Assembly (NCBI RefSeq): GCF_900169075.1
Contig: NZ_LT827013.1
Coordinates: forward strand, 124,001-188,000
Source: Chryseobacterium phocaeense
Lineage (GTDB): Bacteria > Bacteroidota > Bacteroidia > Flavobacteriales > Weeksellaceae
DNA: 64,000 nt
Reading direction: 5' to 3'
Shown here: positions 51,617 through 61,900 of the stretch, in pieces
Layout of the letters: each line of letters opens with the position of its first letter
Position numbering within the stretch: the stretch's first letter is position 1
Translations under genes and position numbers: made by a program
Notes under the pieces: generated by a model
What the model was told of the DNA's origin: nothing
Databases searched by the model: none
The model's input: the letters and a program-made list of their open reading frames with translations, nothing else

Positions 51617-53143
51617 ATGAAAAAATATCTTTTATTGTTTATCATCACAGCTTTTGTGATGTCTTGTTCAAAAAAAGTTGAGGTAAAAGGAAAAATTACC
51701 GGAAGTTCACCACTTGAAAGAATTGAGTTTGTGGAAGCCTCCGGTGTAGCAACTCTTCCGCTTGCAAATATTGGTTTAGATAAAAACGGAAATTTTACAG
51801 GAAGCTTTGAAGCGCCTAAGGATGGAATGTACGTGATCAACTATGCAGGAAAACAAAATCTTATTTATCTGGAAGGCGGACAGAAATTAAATATTTCAGG
51901 TAACTCCATGACTTTCCCTAATGAATTTGTAGTGACAGGAGATGCCAAGAAAAATAACGATTTCCTTCAGGCCAGCCAGAAGTTCCTTGGAGAATACGGA
52001 AGCAAAATCAATATCCAGCAGCTGATGTCAGGGGATGAAAAAGAATTCCTGAAAAGTGCTCAGAAGATTGAGGCTGATATCAACAAAAATGTAGAAGATG
52101 TTGCTCAAAAAAATAACCCTAGCAAAGGGATCCTTGAATGGAAGAAGAACGATGTGAAAGTAACCATCCTTAACCTTCTTGCCAATTATGAAATGACTCA
52201 GCGTCAGATGTCCGGAAATCCTTCATTTAAAGTTTCCAAAGCTTTCAAGGATTATGAAACCAAACTGGAAGGAAATAAAGATGAGATGGTAAAAACCATT
52301 CCGTTATACAGACAGTACCTGCTTGTAAAACTGAGCCCTGATTTCCAGAAATACGCTGAAGCCAAAACCAAAGGAAAAACGGATGTGATCACTTCTGAAA
52401 TTTTTGCTCAGTTCCTGAAAGACAAAAAAGATATTTCGCAGACGGCTAAAGATTATCTTCTGGCATTTGTAGTAGCTCAGGATATTCACCCGGGTGCTCC
52501 TGCAAAGAATACGGAGAAAGTAAAAAAGATCATTGATACAGATATTAAAGATGCCGGTGTTAAAGCGGATCTTAATAAAATGCAAATCGCAATCAATGGC
52601 CTAAAAGTAGGAGATGCAGCTCCTGAAGCAGCATTGGTAAAAGCAGACGGTAAATCTTACCAGCTTTCAGAAAATAAAGGAAAGCCTTATATGTTGTTCT
52701 TCTATGCATCATGGAATCCTTACATCAGCGAAGCTACTGTTCCTGTATTGAAAGAAGTGGTGAATTTCTATAAATCAAAAATGAGTTTCGTTTTTGTAAA
52801 CGTAGATGATACCAAAGATCAGTTCGTAAAAACCAGCAGTGCCTTACTAAAAGGAATTCCTGGAACTAATGTATACGGAGAAAAAGGCCTGGAGTCTGAT
52901 ATCGCTAAAAAATACGGAGTATACGGATTCAAACTTCCTTGCTTTGTGATTGTAGATAAAGACGGTAAAATTGCCAGCAGATCTTTTGTAAATCTTGGTG
53001 AGCAGGAAGTGGTAACCATCCTGGATAAGCAAACAGGACTTTCCGCACCGAAAGTACAGCCAAACCCTCAGATGATGCAGCCTGGAATCACTGTTGATCC
53101 TTCCGCTCAGCCTGCCAATCCGCAGCCTGCCCCAACAAAATAA
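51617..53143 (+). CDS. TlpA-like lipoprotein lacking the CxxC redox site
   Basis: From ATG 51617 the protein has 508 residues. It has a lipoprotein signal (lipobox FVMSC) and a DUF4369-like beta domain (VEVKGKITGSSPLERIEFVE). A helical middle follows, then a C-terminal thioredoxin/redoxin domain (GDAAPEAALVKADGKSYQLS, FVFVNVDDTKDQFVKTS). At the place of the redox motif it reads FYASWNPYISEATVP, so both cysteines are missing. In Bacteroidetes most such proteins keep WCxxC. It therefore cannot do thiol exchange by the normal route and may be a binding or scaffold protein. An in-frame TTG at 51596 lies inside the -7 box and is not used. Confidence 0.85.
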   Translation: MKKYLLLFIITAFVMSCSKKVEVKGKITGSSPLERIEFVEASGVATLPLANIGLDKNGNFTGSFEAPKDGMYVINYAGKQNLIYLEGGQKLNISGNSMTFPNEFVVTGDAKKNNDFLQASQKFLGEYGSKINIQQLMSGDEKEFLKSAQKIEADINKNVEDVAQKNNPSKGILEWKKNDVKVTILNLLANYEMTQRQMSGNPSFKVSKAFKDYETKLEGNKDEMVKTIPLYRQYLLVKLSPDFQKYAEAKTKGKTDVITSEIFAQFLKDKKDISQTAKDYLLAFVVAQDIHPGAPAKNTEKVKKIIDTDIKDAGVKADLNKMQIAINGLKVGDAAPEAALVKADGKSYQLSENKGKPYMLFFYASWNPYISEATVPVLKEVVNFYKSKMSFVFVNVDDTKDQFVKTSSALLKGIPGTNVYGEKGLESDIAKKYGVYGFKLPCFVIVDKDGKIASRSFVNLGEQEVVTILDKQTGLSAPKVQPNPQMMQPGITVDPSAQPANPQPAPTK

Positions 53144-53162
53144 TAAACTTTAATATAGATGG

Positions 53163-53192
53163 AAACCTTATCTTCGGATAAGGTTTTTTTTA
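53163..53192 (+). terminator. Terminator with UUCG tetraloop
   Basis: AACCTTATC and GATAAGGTT (53164-53172 with 53177-53185) enclose TTCG, the most stable tetraloop, followed by a T tract. Confidence 0.9.
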
Positions 53193-53195
53193 TTG

Positions 53196-53203
53196 TATTT
53201 TTG
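53196..53203 (+). promoter_or_regulatory. rlmD promoter -7 box
   Basis: TATTTTTG fits TAnnTTTG directly after the terminator, about 58 nt before the first ATG of rlmD. Confidence 0.5.
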
Positions 53204-53261
53204 CAGATTGGAACCGGATGTTTTCCGGCAGATTAGAAAAAATAGAAAATAGAATACACAG

Positions 53262-54713
53262 ATGGAGCTGGAGAGCTTTATTTGTAAAGAAATTGAGTTA
53301 CGGATGAGAAAAAAGAAGAAAGATATAGTTCTTGAAAATATTAAACTGTTCGGTGCAGGGGCAAAAGGAGTTGCCATAGGAAGAACGGAAGAAGGAAAAA
53401 CAGTGCTTGTTTCCGGGGCGGTTCCGGGAGATATGGTAAATGCCAGGGTAAAGAAGTCCAAATCCAAATACTACGAAGCTGAAACCGTGGAAGTGGTTGA
53501 GAAATCTCCATTCAGGGTAGATCCCAAATGTATTCACTTCGGGACATGCGGCGGATGCAAATGGCAGAACATGAGCTATGAAAAGCAGCTTGATTTCAAA
53601 CAGGAAGAAGTATATAACAATATCAAAAGAATCGGGGGAATTGATGATTTTGAAACCGTTCCTATTTTAGGCGCTGAAGAACAATATTTCTACAGAAACA
53701 AAATGGAATTCTCCTTTTCCAATGCGAGATGGCTTACCCAATACGAAATAAGCTCTGAAGAAAATTTTGGAAGCAAAGACGCCTTAGGTTTCCATATTCC
53801 GGGAATGTGGAGCAAAATTCTTGATCTTAAAGAGTGTTTCCTGCAGGAAGATCCTTCCAATGCCATTCGTCTCGCTGTGAAAAATTACGGGGTAGAGCAT
53901 GGACTGGATTTCTTTGATGTAAGAAACCAGGAAGGCTTTTTGAGAACCCTGATGATGAGACAGAATTCCAAAGGAGAATGGATGGTTCTTTTCCAGCTGT
54001 ACAGAGAAGAAAAAGAAAACAGGGAGAATCTTTTCAAATTCTTACTGGAGAAATTCCCGCAGATCAAAACACTCGTGTACGCCATCAATCCAAAACAGAA
54101 CGATTCTATTTATGATCTGGATATCAATGTATATTCCGGTGAAGGATTCCTGATGGAAGAAATGGATGGGCTGAAGTTTAAAATCGGACCGAAATCATTC
54201 TTCCAGACCAATTACAAGCAGGCCCTTGAACTGTACAGAAAAACACTTGAATTTGCAGACCTGAAAGGGGATGAAGTGGTATATGACCTTTATACAGGAA
54301 CCGGAACCATTGCCCAGTATGTCGCAAGAAATGCAAAACAGGTCATCGGGATAGAATCTGTTCAGGAGGCCATAGATGCTGCCATAGAGCATGCCGAACT
54401 GAACGGGCTTACCAATACTACCTTCTACTGTGGAGATATGAAAAATGTCTTTAATGATGAATTCCTTGAAAATCATCCTAAAGCAGATGTTCTGATTACC
54501 GATCCTCCAAGAGACGGAATGCACCAGAAAGTAGTAGAGCAGATCCTTAAGCTGGCTCCTGAAAAAGTAGTTTACGTAAGCTGTAATTCTGCGACGCAGG
54601 CAAGAGATCTCGCTTTGATGAAAGATCATTACACGCTGGTGAAAATCCTTCCGGTAGATATGTTCCCGCAAACCCATCACGTGGAGAATATTGCGCTGCT
54701 GATCAAAAAATAA
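53262..54713 (+). CDS. rlmD: 23S rRNA (uracil-5-)-methyltransferase, RlmD type
   Basis: The 483-residue protein has a TRAM RNA-binding domain (about 20-75), Fe-S cysteines in CIHFGTCGGCKWQNMSY, a SAM site DLYTGTGTIAQYVARNA, and the catalytic cysteine in VYVSCNSATQARDL. These define the TrmA/RumA family; the Fe-S cluster favours RlmD, which makes m5U1939 in 23S rRNA. A second ATG at 53304 (MRKKKKDIVLENIKLF) fits the usual start better, so the first 14 residues may not be made. A terminator and new promoter precede it. Confidence 0.9.
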   Translation: MELESFICKEIELRMRKKKKDIVLENIKLFGAGAKGVAIGRTEEGKTVLVSGAVPGDMVNARVKKSKSKYYEAETVEVVEKSPFRVDPKCIHFGTCGGCKWQNMSYEKQLDFKQEEVYNNIKRIGGIDDFETVPILGAEEQYFYRNKMEFSFSNARWLTQYEISSEENFGSKDALGFHIPGMWSKILDLKECFLQEDPSNAIRLAVKNYGVEHGLDFFDVRNQEGFLRTLMMRQNSKGEWMVLFQLYREEKENRENLFKFLLEKFPQIKTLVYAINPKQNDSIYDLDINVYSGEGFLMEEMDGLKFKIGPKSFFQTNYKQALELYRKTLEFADLKGDEVVYDLYTGTGTIAQYVARNAKQVIGIESVQEAIDAAIEHAELNGLTNTTFYCGDMKNVFNDEFLENHPKADVLITDPPRDGMHQKVVEQILKLAPEKVVYVSCNSATQARDLALMKDHYTLVKILPVDMFPQTHHVENIALLIKK

Positions 54714-54749
54714 TTACTTAAATTTGAAAATACTAATCTGAAAATTTAA

Positions 54750-57224
54750 ATGAAAAGAGTGAAAAACCTGGGTTCTGTACTTGTCCTGTTTGCGTTAGTA
54801 TGGACGCAAAATCCACTGAAAGGACAGGAAAAAGATGCTGAAGCAGTAAAAACGGATACTGCTAAAGTAAAAAAAGATGACCTTAAAAAACCTGTTATAA
54901 AACCTTATAAAGAGGTTATTACCGATAAGGCCGTTTCGGATCAGGGGGTATTCACTGTTCATAAAATTGAAGATAAATATTATTTTGAAATTCCCGACGC
55001 AATGTTGAAAAAGGAATTTCTTCTGGTAACGAGACTCACAAAGGCTGCTGCAGGAATGCGTTCAGGAAGCACCGGATATGCCGGGGATCAGATCGGTCAG
55101 CAGGTTGTAGCTTTTGAGAAAGGGCCTAAAGATAAAATCCTTTTAAGATCTATTTCATTCGTAGACTATGCAAAAGATTCTACCTCAGATATGTATAATT
55201 CCGTGATCAGGAATAATGTGCAGCCTATCATCAAATCTTTTGATGTAAAAACGTATGGAATTAATAAGAAAACATCGGTAATTGATGTTACAGATCTTCT
55301 GAATTCCGATAATGAAACGGTTTCTTTCTCGGTAATGTATAAAGATGCATTCAAGGTAGGAACTTTCCAGAAAGATATGTCCTTCGTGAATTTTGTAAAA
55401 TCCTTCCCGGGAAATATTGAGATCAATACCACCAAAACATTTGCCCGTACATTGGGAAAACCTCTTCCGGGTGCTACTCCCGCAAATACTCCTAAGATCA
55501 GCGGAAATTATACCGTGGAAATCAACTCCTCATTTGTGCTCCTTCCGGAAAACAAAATGCAGGCAAGATATTTTGATCCGAGAGTCGGGTATTTCACAGT
55601 AGGGTATACGGATTTTGATCTGGATCCTCAGGGGGTAAAAAGAATTTCTTTTGTTAAAAGATGGAGACTGGAACCAAAACCCCAGGACCTCGAAAAATAT
55701 ATAAAAGGAGAACTGGTAGAGCCTGCCAAACCAATCGTTTTCTATATAGATCCGGCCACACCAAAAAAATGGGTTCCTTATCTTATCCAGGGTGTGAATG
55801 ACTGGCAGAAAGCTTTTGAAAAGGCGGGTTTCAAAAATGCAATTTATGCCAAAGTTCCGGACCCGAAAACAGATACGGAATGGAGCCTGGAAGATGCAAG
55901 ATATTCGGCTATTGTTTATAAACCGTCAGATGTTCCCAATGCTTCGGGGCCTTCTATTTCAGATCCCAGAACGGGAGAAATTCTGGAAAGCCATATCAAC
56001 TGGTATCACAACGTTATGATGCTTTTAAGAAACTGGTACTTTGTTCAGGCCTCACCAAACGATGAAAGGGCAAGAAAAGTAAAATTTGATGATAAGCTGA
56101 TGGGCGAACTGATCCGTTTTGTTTCCTCTCACGAAGTAGGGCATACTTTAGGGTTGAGACATAATTTCGGCTCAAGTTCTACCGTACCTGTTGAAAAGCT
56201 GAGAGATAAAAAATGGCTGGAAAAAAATGGTCATACGCCTTCCATCATGGACTATGCAAGATTTAACTATGTGGCACAGCCTGAAGATCACATCGGTGAC
56301 TCCGGAATCATGCCGAGAATCGGGGACTATGATGACTGGGCAATTGAATGGGGCTATAAGAGGTTCTATGACTACAAAACTCCGGATGCAGAAAAAGAAT
56401 ACCTGAATAAATGGGTTATCAAAAACCTTAAAAACGAAAGACTTTGGTTCGGAACAGAATCCAATCCCTTAGACCCGAGGTCCCAGAGCGAGCAGGTAGG
56501 AGATAATGCTATGGCTGCAAGTACCTACGGTATAAAAAACCTGAAGAGAATTTTGGATAACCTTGAAAAATGGACAGACACTCCCAACGAAGATTATGAA
56601 AATCTCGGAACAATGTATGATCAGGTAACCCAGCAGTTCAGAAGATATGCCGGACATGTTTCAAAATATATTGGAGGCCAGATGGAAACGCCTAAAACAG
56701 CGGAACAGTCAGGACCGGTGTATCAAGCTGTGGCTAAAAAAGATCAGCAGGAAGCGATGAATTTTTTAAATGAGAATATTTTTACCACTCCGCAATGGCT
56801 GATCAGAAAAGAAATATTTGAAAAAACAGGGAAAACTCCGGTAAAAACAATTGAAGAAATCCAGAACGCCGTTCTTTCAAGAATCCTTAGCCCTGTTGTG
56901 CTGCAGAATATGTATCAGATGGAAGCCGTGGAACAGGATACCTACACATTGGTAAATCTTTTCTCGGATCTGAATAATTACATTATGGTGAGAGAAAATC
57001 CTGATGTGTACGGAAGAAGCCTTCAGAGAAATTATGTGGAACAGATGATTAAACTTGTTGATGCAAAATCTCCGGATAAATCAGATGTTTCTGCCATTGT
57101 AAGAGGAAACCTGAATGAAATTAAAAATAGCCTTTCAGTAAAAGGGGTTTATAACAAAATGAACAAATACCATTACCAGGAGCTTACTTTTGAAATAGAA
57201 AAAGCGCTGGATCCAAAAAAATAA
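54750..57224 (+). CDS. Large secreted zinc metalloprotease (DUF5117/DUF4953 type)
   Basis: The 824-residue protein starts with a signal peptide (MKRVKNLGSVLVLFALVW). Beta-rich DUF5117-like domains carry EIPDAMLKKEFLLVTRL. The peptidase core has zinc site SSHEVGHTLGLRHNF, an HExxHxxGxxH metzincin pattern, with the Met-turn region TPSIMDYARFNYV. A helical C-terminal part follows. Members are common in Bacteroidetes, often in pairs; their natural substrates are not known. It stands 36 nt after rlmD and four bases before DUF6452, so it may belong to one operon. Confidence 0.9.
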   Translation: MKRVKNLGSVLVLFALVWTQNPLKGQEKDAEAVKTDTAKVKKDDLKKPVIKPYKEVITDKAVSDQGVFTVHKIEDKYYFEIPDAMLKKEFLLVTRLTKAAAGMRSGSTGYAGDQIGQQVVAFEKGPKDKILLRSISFVDYAKDSTSDMYNSVIRNNVQPIIKSFDVKTYGINKKTSVIDVTDLLNSDNETVSFSVMYKDAFKVGTFQKDMSFVNFVKSFPGNIEINTTKTFARTLGKPLPGATPANTPKISGNYTVEINSSFVLLPENKMQARYFDPRVGYFTVGYTDFDLDPQGVKRISFVKRWRLEPKPQDLEKYIKGELVEPAKPIVFYIDPATPKKWVPYLIQGVNDWQKAFEKAGFKNAIYAKVPDPKTDTEWSLEDARYSAIVYKPSDVPNASGPSISDPRTGEILESHINWYHNVMMLLRNWYFVQASPNDERARKVKFDDKLMGELIRFVSSHEVGHTLGLRHNFGSSSTVPVEKLRDKKWLEKNGHTPSIMDYARFNYVAQPEDHIGDSGIMPRIGDYDDWAIEWGYKRFYDYKTPDAEKEYLNKWVIKNLKNERLWFGTESNPLDPRSQSEQVGDNAMAASTYGIKNLKRILDNLEKWTDTPNEDYENLGTMYDQVTQQFRRYAGHVSKYIGGQMETPKTAEQSGPVYQAVAKKDQQEAMNFLNENIFTTPQWLIRKEIFEKTGKTPVKTIEEIQNAVLSRILSPVVLQNMYQMEAVEQDTYTLVNLFSDLNNYIMVRENPDVYGRSLQRNYVEQMIKLVDAKSPDKSDVSAIVRGNLNEIKNSLSVKGVYNKMNKYHYQELTFEIEKALDPKK

Positions 57225-57227
57225 AAT

Positions 57228-57707
57228 ATGAAATATTGTACATATATTATAATCGCGTTATGCAGCCTCCTGATGATATGGTCATGTGGCGGAGACGATG
57301 ATATCTGTGAGAGCGGTGAAGGAACACCCAGGATAAAAGTGGCATTCAAGTCCCAGACAACAGGAAAAGAAGTTACTCTGGATTCTTTATATGTGGCGGT
57401 AGATTATGGCTCCGGAAAAGTACAGCTGGGAAAACTTCAGAATATCAATTCCAGGCTGATCCCGTTGAGGGTCGATGATTCCCCTTACACAGACGTTTAC
57501 TTCAGGTTTGCTGATAAAGGAGTGGAGTCTCACGTACGGGTGGGGTATACCACAAAAACCACCTATGTTTCTCCCGGATGCGGGATCAAGAAAACATACG
57601 AGAATTTAAGTTCACAATTAATACAATCTACGCCTGTGATATCAATTGAAGCAGGATTAAACCAAATAGAGAATGAAGACAAGACTAATCTTTTCCTTCT
57701 TTTTTAG
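57228..57707 (+). CDS. DUF6452 family lipoprotein
   Basis: The 159-residue lipoprotein (lipobox IWSC) has an Asp-rich sorting segment (GGDDDICESGEGT) and beta-strand-rich body (RIKVAFKSQTTGKEVTLDSL, VGYTTKTTYVSPGCGIKK). It resembles the flavobacterial family DUF6452, which usually lies beside rlmD and DUF6048. No biochemical role is known. Its end overlaps the next gene by 35 nt, so the two are translated together. Confidence 0.75.
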   Translation: MKYCTYIIIALCSLLMIWSCGGDDDICESGEGTPRIKVAFKSQTTGKEVTLDSLYVAVDYGSGKVQLGKLQNINSRLIPLRVDDSPYTDVYFRFADKGVESHVRVGYTTKTTYVSPGCGIKKTYENLSSQLIQSTPVISIEAGLNQIENEDKTNLFLLF

Positions 57708-58341
57708 CATGATAGTCATCCTGGGAATGGCTCAGGAGAAAAAAGAAACGAAAGAATCCAAAAAAGTTCAGGAGAAATACAAGCCTAATTTCATGGTAGG
57801 TTTTGATGTTCTCAATGCCGGTGTTTCATTCTTTTCGGACAGGGTGTTGTATCAGGGATTTATTTCTTCTAAGATAAAAGGAAACATTCATGCAGTGGCT
57901 GAAGCCGGTTTTGAGAAAAATGTATATCAGAAAAATGGCTATGATGCCAAAGCGAACGGTCCCTTTGTAAAACTGGGTGCATTCTATATGCTGGCAAAAG
58001 ACCGCGAAAATGAATTCAACGGCTTTTATGCAGGTGGAAAGATAGGAGGTGCATTCTATAATCAGGAATATATGGCTATTCCCGTACGGGGATTTGGAGG
58101 AAGTTCTTCTTCCGTTGCATTTCCCTCGTCCTCTCAAACTTCCGCATGGATTGAAGGAACGCTCGGCGGAAGAGTTCAGCTGTTTGAATCTGATTTTTAT
58201 ATAGATGTTAATCTGCAGCCCAAATATCTGGTATATACTTCCAAGCAGGACAATATCACCCCTATGATTGTCCCTGGATTCGGCAGGAGTTCCGGTAAGT
58301 TCAATATGGGGTTTGCATGGAACATCGCCTATAAGTTTTAA
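57673..58341 (+). CDS. DUF6048 family outer-membrane-like protein
   Basis: The 222-residue protein has a signal peptide (ends GMAQ), a Lys/Glu-rich linker (KKETKESKKVQEKYK) and a beta-strand-rich body with AGVSFFSDRVLYQGFISSK, FYAGGKIGGAFYN and a last strand GFAWNIAYKF ending in Phe. It is consistent with a small barrel in the outer membrane. It pairs with DUF6452, with overlapping genes. A terminator follows 75 nt later. Confidence 0.75.
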   Translation: MKTRLIFSFFFSMIVILGMAQEKKETKESKKVQEKYKPNFMVGFDVLNAGVSFFSDRVLYQGFISSKIKGNIHAVAEAGFEKNVYQKNGYDAKANGPFVKLGAFYMLAKDRENEFNGFYAGGKIGGAFYNQEYMAIPVRGFGGSSSSVAFPSSSQTSAWIEGTLGGRVQLFESDFYIDVNLQPKYLVYTSKQDNITPMIVPGFGRSSGKFNMGFAWNIAYKF

Positions 58342-58415
58342 TAAAAATAATGCTGATTTACTGTTAATATAAAACCAGTTTTCATCAGAGAAAAAAAAAT
58401 ACTGACTATTCATCA

Positions 58416-58448
58416 TGAATCCCGGGATCCCTATCCCGGGATTTTTCT
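58416..58448 (+). terminator. Terminator after the DUF6048 gene
   Basis: AATCCCGGGAT (58418-58428), loop CCCT, ATCCCGGGATT (58433-58443), then a T tract. Confidence 0.9.
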
Positions 58449-58952
58449 GTTATTATTGCAGATTTACAAAATGAAAAAACAGTGTCTATTATTTATTGAA
58501 ATTTAAAATTTAATGATTTTATTTCAATGAAAATATTATATTTGTGAAATAAATCCAATGTTTGTAAATTGATGAAGAAATTTTTACTTCAGTATTTACT
58601 GCATAAAGGTTCGGCACTGTTAGTAAATAACAGGAACTTTATTTAACATTGATGGGAAAGGAAAAGATTTGTTCTGTTCCAAAATAAAAACTGCACTCCT
58701 TGGGATTTGTATTTTTATATATTAATATGTGATTATTTTAAAACTTTAACAAAAATATATTCATATTGATATGTTTATACTTGAAAAATTATTAGATTTG
58801 TGTAATTATAAAAATATTGCGTATGAATTAAAAACTACTCTTTTCAATACAGACTGACTGTATCAATGGTGTTTCAAAAAAGTGTATTTGAACACCAAAA
58901 AAAATAAGAAACACTATACTTACTATCGTTATCATTTAAAATTTGAAAAAAT
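58449..58952 (+). other. 500 bp AT-rich gap with two candidate promoters
   Basis: A -7 box TATATTTG (58537-58544) precedes a 24-codon ORF (58572-58646) with no recognisable product. A second box TAGATTTG (58793-58800) lies about 150 nt before the Fn3/GEVED gene and closely resembles the one before the gene at 63601. No other gene or RNA was found. Confidence 0.45.
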
Positions 58953-61900
58953 ATGAGTGTATTTTTACTCTGTAAGATGGGCAGGCCGTTCCGGATGTTC
59001 ATTACATTGCTTTGCATGGTCTTTGGGCTGTTTGCACAAGCACAAACAGTTACTATTGGTACCGGAACCAGTACTCAGAGGTATCCTTTGGGTGCTTTTT
59101 ATGGATTTGAAAGATCCGCATCACTCTATACAGCCGCAGAAATAAATACTCCGGGAGGAGGAGGGGTTGTATCAGTGGCGTGGAATTCTACAGCATCCAT
59201 GAGCTTTTCCCTTCCGGTAAAAATTTATTTAAAACCCGTACCGGTTGGAACCACCACTATAGCAGCGCAAAGCTGGGCTACCGCAACTACAGGAGCTACT
59301 CTTGTATATAGCGGGAATCTTGCCAATCTGCCTACAGGATGGAATACGGTTACGTTACAAAACTATTTCTTTTATAACGGAACAGACAACCTGATGGTGT
59401 TGGTGGAAACCAACTATGGCGGAGGCGGAGGCGGTACTTCAGCAGGAAGTGCCATCACTTACTCTAATGCCCCATCACAGCATATGTATTTCCAGCAGGA
59501 TACCACAGCTCCTACAGACAATGGAACTGTTACTGCAAACAGACCGAATCTTCGGATAACGCTTGCACCGCCACCATCCTGCATACCACCGTCAGGGGTA
59601 AGTTCAGGTACGGTAACACCAACAAGTGCCGTAATCAACTGGACTGCACCTTCACCTGCGCCGGCGGGAGGATATGATGTGTATTACAGTACATCTCCAA
59701 CAGCACCTACCGCAGCTACCACACCATCACAAACGGTGACAACAGGAACTACTGCAACGATTTCTCCACTGGTAGCCAATACCACTTATTATGTATGGGT
59801 GAGATCAAGATGTAGTGCAACAGACCAAAGTGCATGGTCAGGTCCTGTTACAATTTTAACAGCTTACTGTACTCCAACCGGAGGTAGCAGTTCAACTTCA
59901 TATTACCTGAAAACAATTACGACAACAGGGGGTATTTCAAATTTAAATTATACGGCTACGTCTTACAGTGCTTATGTGGATAACACAGCTACTGTCTTTT
60001 CAGGCTTGCCTACCAATACCATCACTATGAACTTAGCGGTGGGGACCAGTACATATAACTATTATGTATGGATTGACTGGAACAATAACATGAGCTTTAA
60101 TGATCCGGGGGAAACTATTCTGGCAACACCTTCCTATGTAACGGCCGGAACAGCTACCATTACCATACCGGCTACACAGCCGCCAGGAAACTACAGGGTG
60201 AGAACAGCAACATCATTTATTGGTGCACTTACTAACTGCGGATCGGCTCCTTACGGTAACTTCGTAGATTTTACATTGAATGTTATCGCATTGCAACCAT
60301 GTTCTACCGCACCTCCAACAGGGCTTAATGTTTCGACCATTACGCCTACAACGGCACAGGTGAACTGGATTCCTTCTACAGGAGCAACCTATGTTCTTCA
60401 GTACAGAACACTTCCTACAGGACCATGGATTCCGGTGAATATTACAACACCACTTGCAAGTACGTATACCATAACGGGGCTTACCGAACAAACACAGTAC
60501 GAATTCCAGATAGCAACCATTTGTGGGGGCACACAAGGGCCATTCTCTACCCCGATGCCGTTTACTACACCAGCTATTGTGTATTGTCCATCAGGATCTA
60601 CCAGTGCTACAATTGATGGGTTCATCAGTAAGGTTTCGGTAACGCCGAATGCTGCCACTCCAATGACCAGTACTTCAGATTTCAGTAACTATACAGATTA
60701 TACTACAGATCCTGCGAGACTTGTTACTTTGGTAAGAGGTTTGGCAAATAATACCGTTACTGTTGAAAAAACTTGGCCGGGAACTCAGTGGTCATTCGGA
60801 ACAGGAGTATGGATTGACTTTAACAGAAACGGAATTTTTGAAGCTTCTGAGCAGGTATTAAACTCACCAAGTAACACAACCACTCCGGTAACAGCTACTT
60901 TTGCGGTACCGAATGCTGCGGGTGGTGTGTATACAGGAAACCTTACAACTCGTATGCGTGTAGCATTAAGAGAAAGTGGGTCTCCTACAGCTTGTGGAAC
61001 TTATACATGGGGAGAAACGGAAGATTATGCTGTGAAGCTTATTGATCAGCCGCCATGTACTACGGCTCCGCCTACAAATATTACCGTATCAAACCTTACG
61101 GCTACTACAGCTACAGTATATTGGTGGGGGGCAGCGAATGCTATTTACACCATCAGATGGAAATTAGCATCAGCACCAACGTATACTATTCCTCCTGTTA
61201 CTTTAGGAGCGGGGGTAACAAGTTATACCATTCCGGGACTTACTGAGCAGACGCAGTATCATGTACAGATTTCCACTACCTGTGGAACAAGTACAGGAGC
61301 ATATTCTACTGCGACAACATTTACAACTCCGCCATTGACTTATTGTCCGATGACTGGAACAGGAACTAACGACCACATTGCGAATGTAACCGTTACTTCT
61401 TCAAACCCAGGGGTGCCTGTAATGAGTAATACGACAGTACAGACTAACTATACCAGCTATACTACACCAGCGACACTGATCACCCTTGATGCAGGTTCTT
61501 CAAACAATAAGATCTCTGTAGCAAAAGGATGGACAGGTGCTACGGCCAACGTTGCAGTGTCTGCATGGATTGACTATAACAGAAACGGAGTTTTCGAAAC
61601 TTCAGAGCAGATTATCAATTCTGCAGCGAATACAGCTACTCCTGTTACAAATAATAACTTCACAGTTCCGGCAACAGCTTATACAGGACCGTTTAATACA
61701 ACCATGAGAGTTGTTGTTAAGCGTACAAGTGCTCCGGTATTGTGTCAGAACGCAGTGAATGGTGAAGTTGAAGATTATGCTGTAAAAATCAGACCATGTA
61801 GTAATGCTACTCCAAACTCACCTACCATTGTACCAACGCATAACTCTGCTACGGTTACTTTGACAGGAGCTGCAACGAATGTGACTTATCTGGTAAGATA

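Noticed and set aside
58572..58646. 24-codon ORF downstream of TATATTTG as a gene
   Set aside because: Too short and without a recognisable product; mentioned only in the gap description.
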